From Luscinia megarhynchos (taxonomy: Eukaryota; Chordata; Aves; Passeriformes; Turdidae): a stretch of DNA of 64,000 bases. Positions within the stretch are counted from its first letter, which is position 1; every line of letters starts with the position of its first letter. Below, piece by piece: positions 63,225 to 64,000 of the stretch. The stretch covers positions 15,974,360-16,038,359 of the forward strand of contig JAPFBE010000003.1 in the NCBI GenBank assembly GCA_034336665.1. Reading direction: 5' to 3'. A program made the translations under genes and the position numbers. Under the pieces are notes generated by a model. The model was not told the DNA's origin and searched no databases. It worked only from the letters and a program-made list of their open reading frames with translations.

Positions 63225-63770
63225 GTCACTGGTCACAAGAGGGAAGAGACCGGTACCTGCCCTTCCAGTTCCCCTCATGAGGATGTTGAAGACCACAATG
63301 AGGTCTACCCACAGTCTCCTCCAGGCTGAACAGACCAAGTGAGCTCACCTGGCTTCACCTCCAGATCCTTCACCATCTTTCTTGCCCTCCTTTGGACACT
63401 CTCTAACAGTTTAATGTATTTTTTGTATTGCAGTGCCCAAAACTGCCCCCAGCACCCAAGGTGAGGCTGCCCCAGTGCAGAGCACAGCAGGACAATCCCC
63501 TCCCTTTCCCAGCTGTACCTGATGCCCCCCAGGACAGGGTTGACCTTCCTGGCTGCCAGGGCACTGCTGGCTCATGTTCGACTTGGCATTGACCAGGACC
63601 CCAGGGTCCTTTTGGTGACACTGCTCTCCAGCCCCTCGTTCCCCAGTCTATGCACTGAGCCAGGGCTGCCCTGTTCCAGGTGCAGAATCTGGAACTTGCC
63701 CTTGTTAAACTTCATATGGCTGGCGATTGCCCATCTCTCTAATTTGTTGAGGCCTCTCTCCAATTACAGA
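63225..63770 (-). mobile_element. CR1 LINE fragment, end of ORF2 towards 3' region
   Basis: On the - strand it decodes to MERGLNKLERWAIASHMKFN, then KGKFQILHLEQGSPGS, then HRLGNEGLESS, which match the CR1 ORF2 'L..LE.WA..N.MKFNKGKC.ILHLG.GNP' region. The + strand text gaagaccacaatgaggtcta, ctcctccaggctgaacagac and caccatctttcttgccctcc is the reverse complement of the following CR1 segment. The fragment lacks the terminal octamer tail. Confidence 0.85.
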
Positions 63771-64000
63771 TTGCAATAAATTGCATTAGCAAATGTCCTA
63801 CATGCACATGCATACAAGCAAGGACTTCTGCTGTGCCTTTTACCTCATCCTCTTGACTGTCTCATGGTCATGAGGTCTCATGGGCAATGCAGTTATTTTG
63901 GCACATGATTAGCACAAAGCACAGACCTCAGCTTGGATTCCAGTTACCCCTGCAATCTCTCATGAGGCTGAGTGGGCACACATGCATATACACCCTCACT

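Larger units (their letters stand above)
53719..64000 (-). other. RAI2: RAI2 upstream intron and/or 5' flank
   Basis: This is about 10.3 kb upstream of the RAI2 coding exon. I see no further coding exon, no CpG-dense promoter and no tRNA. Non-coding 5' exons could be present but cannot be recognised from sequence alone. Two decayed, reverse-oriented CR1 fragments lie at 60310-60790 and 63225-63770. Confidence 0.6.

Noticed and set aside
62892..63338. 148-residue - strand open frame as a gene
   Set aside because: Part of it overlaps the CR1 fragment, and the rest has no recognisable content.

Overview
The window is vertebrate nuclear DNA, most likely from a bird. It has small coding exons with clean GT/AG boundaries separated by multi-kilobase AT-rich introns. 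It carries avian-type CR1 LINE fragments (one ends in the characteristic ATTCTATG-like tail) and a single very GC-rich coding exon. I cannot name the species. Two genes are present, arranged tail to tail: SCML2 on the + strand and RAI2 on the - strand. Both lie in human Xp22.13, so the pairing supports both identifications.

Positions 1-41,290 hold the 3' part of SCML2, a Polycomb-group protein. I resolved eleven coding exons: 479-713, 4612-4700, 6127-6370, 17433-17683, 22575-22713, 24574-24777, 29240-29422, 30453-30566, 36313-36596, 37287-37450 and 38928-39053. They encode the end of MBT repeat 1, all of MBT repeat 2, a basic RNA-binding-type linker, the SLED DNA-binding domain, a variable linker and the C-terminal SAM/SPM domain. 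The 5' exons lie left of the window. The 3' UTR has three candidate poly(A) signals. All exon phases agree except at exon 36313-36596, where the reading frame appears to be short by one base.

Positions 41,290-51,540 are intergenic with no supported gene; in particular I see no BEND2, which separates SCML2 and RAI2 in human. Positions 51,540-53,718 are the terminal coding exon of RAI2, with the whole 551-residue CtBP-binding co-regulator in one exon. Positions 53,719-64,000 are the intron upstream of that exon and/or 5' flank. This stretch holds two decayed reverse-oriented CR1 fragments and no supported coding exon.

Both genes encode transcriptional regulators: SCML2 works with PRC1 through methyl-lysine, DNA/RNA and SAM contacts, and RAI2 through paired ALDLS motifs that recruit CtBP. 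Apart from the SCML2 frame break, the window looks like ordinary bird euchromatin. I did not find a new multi-gene system.
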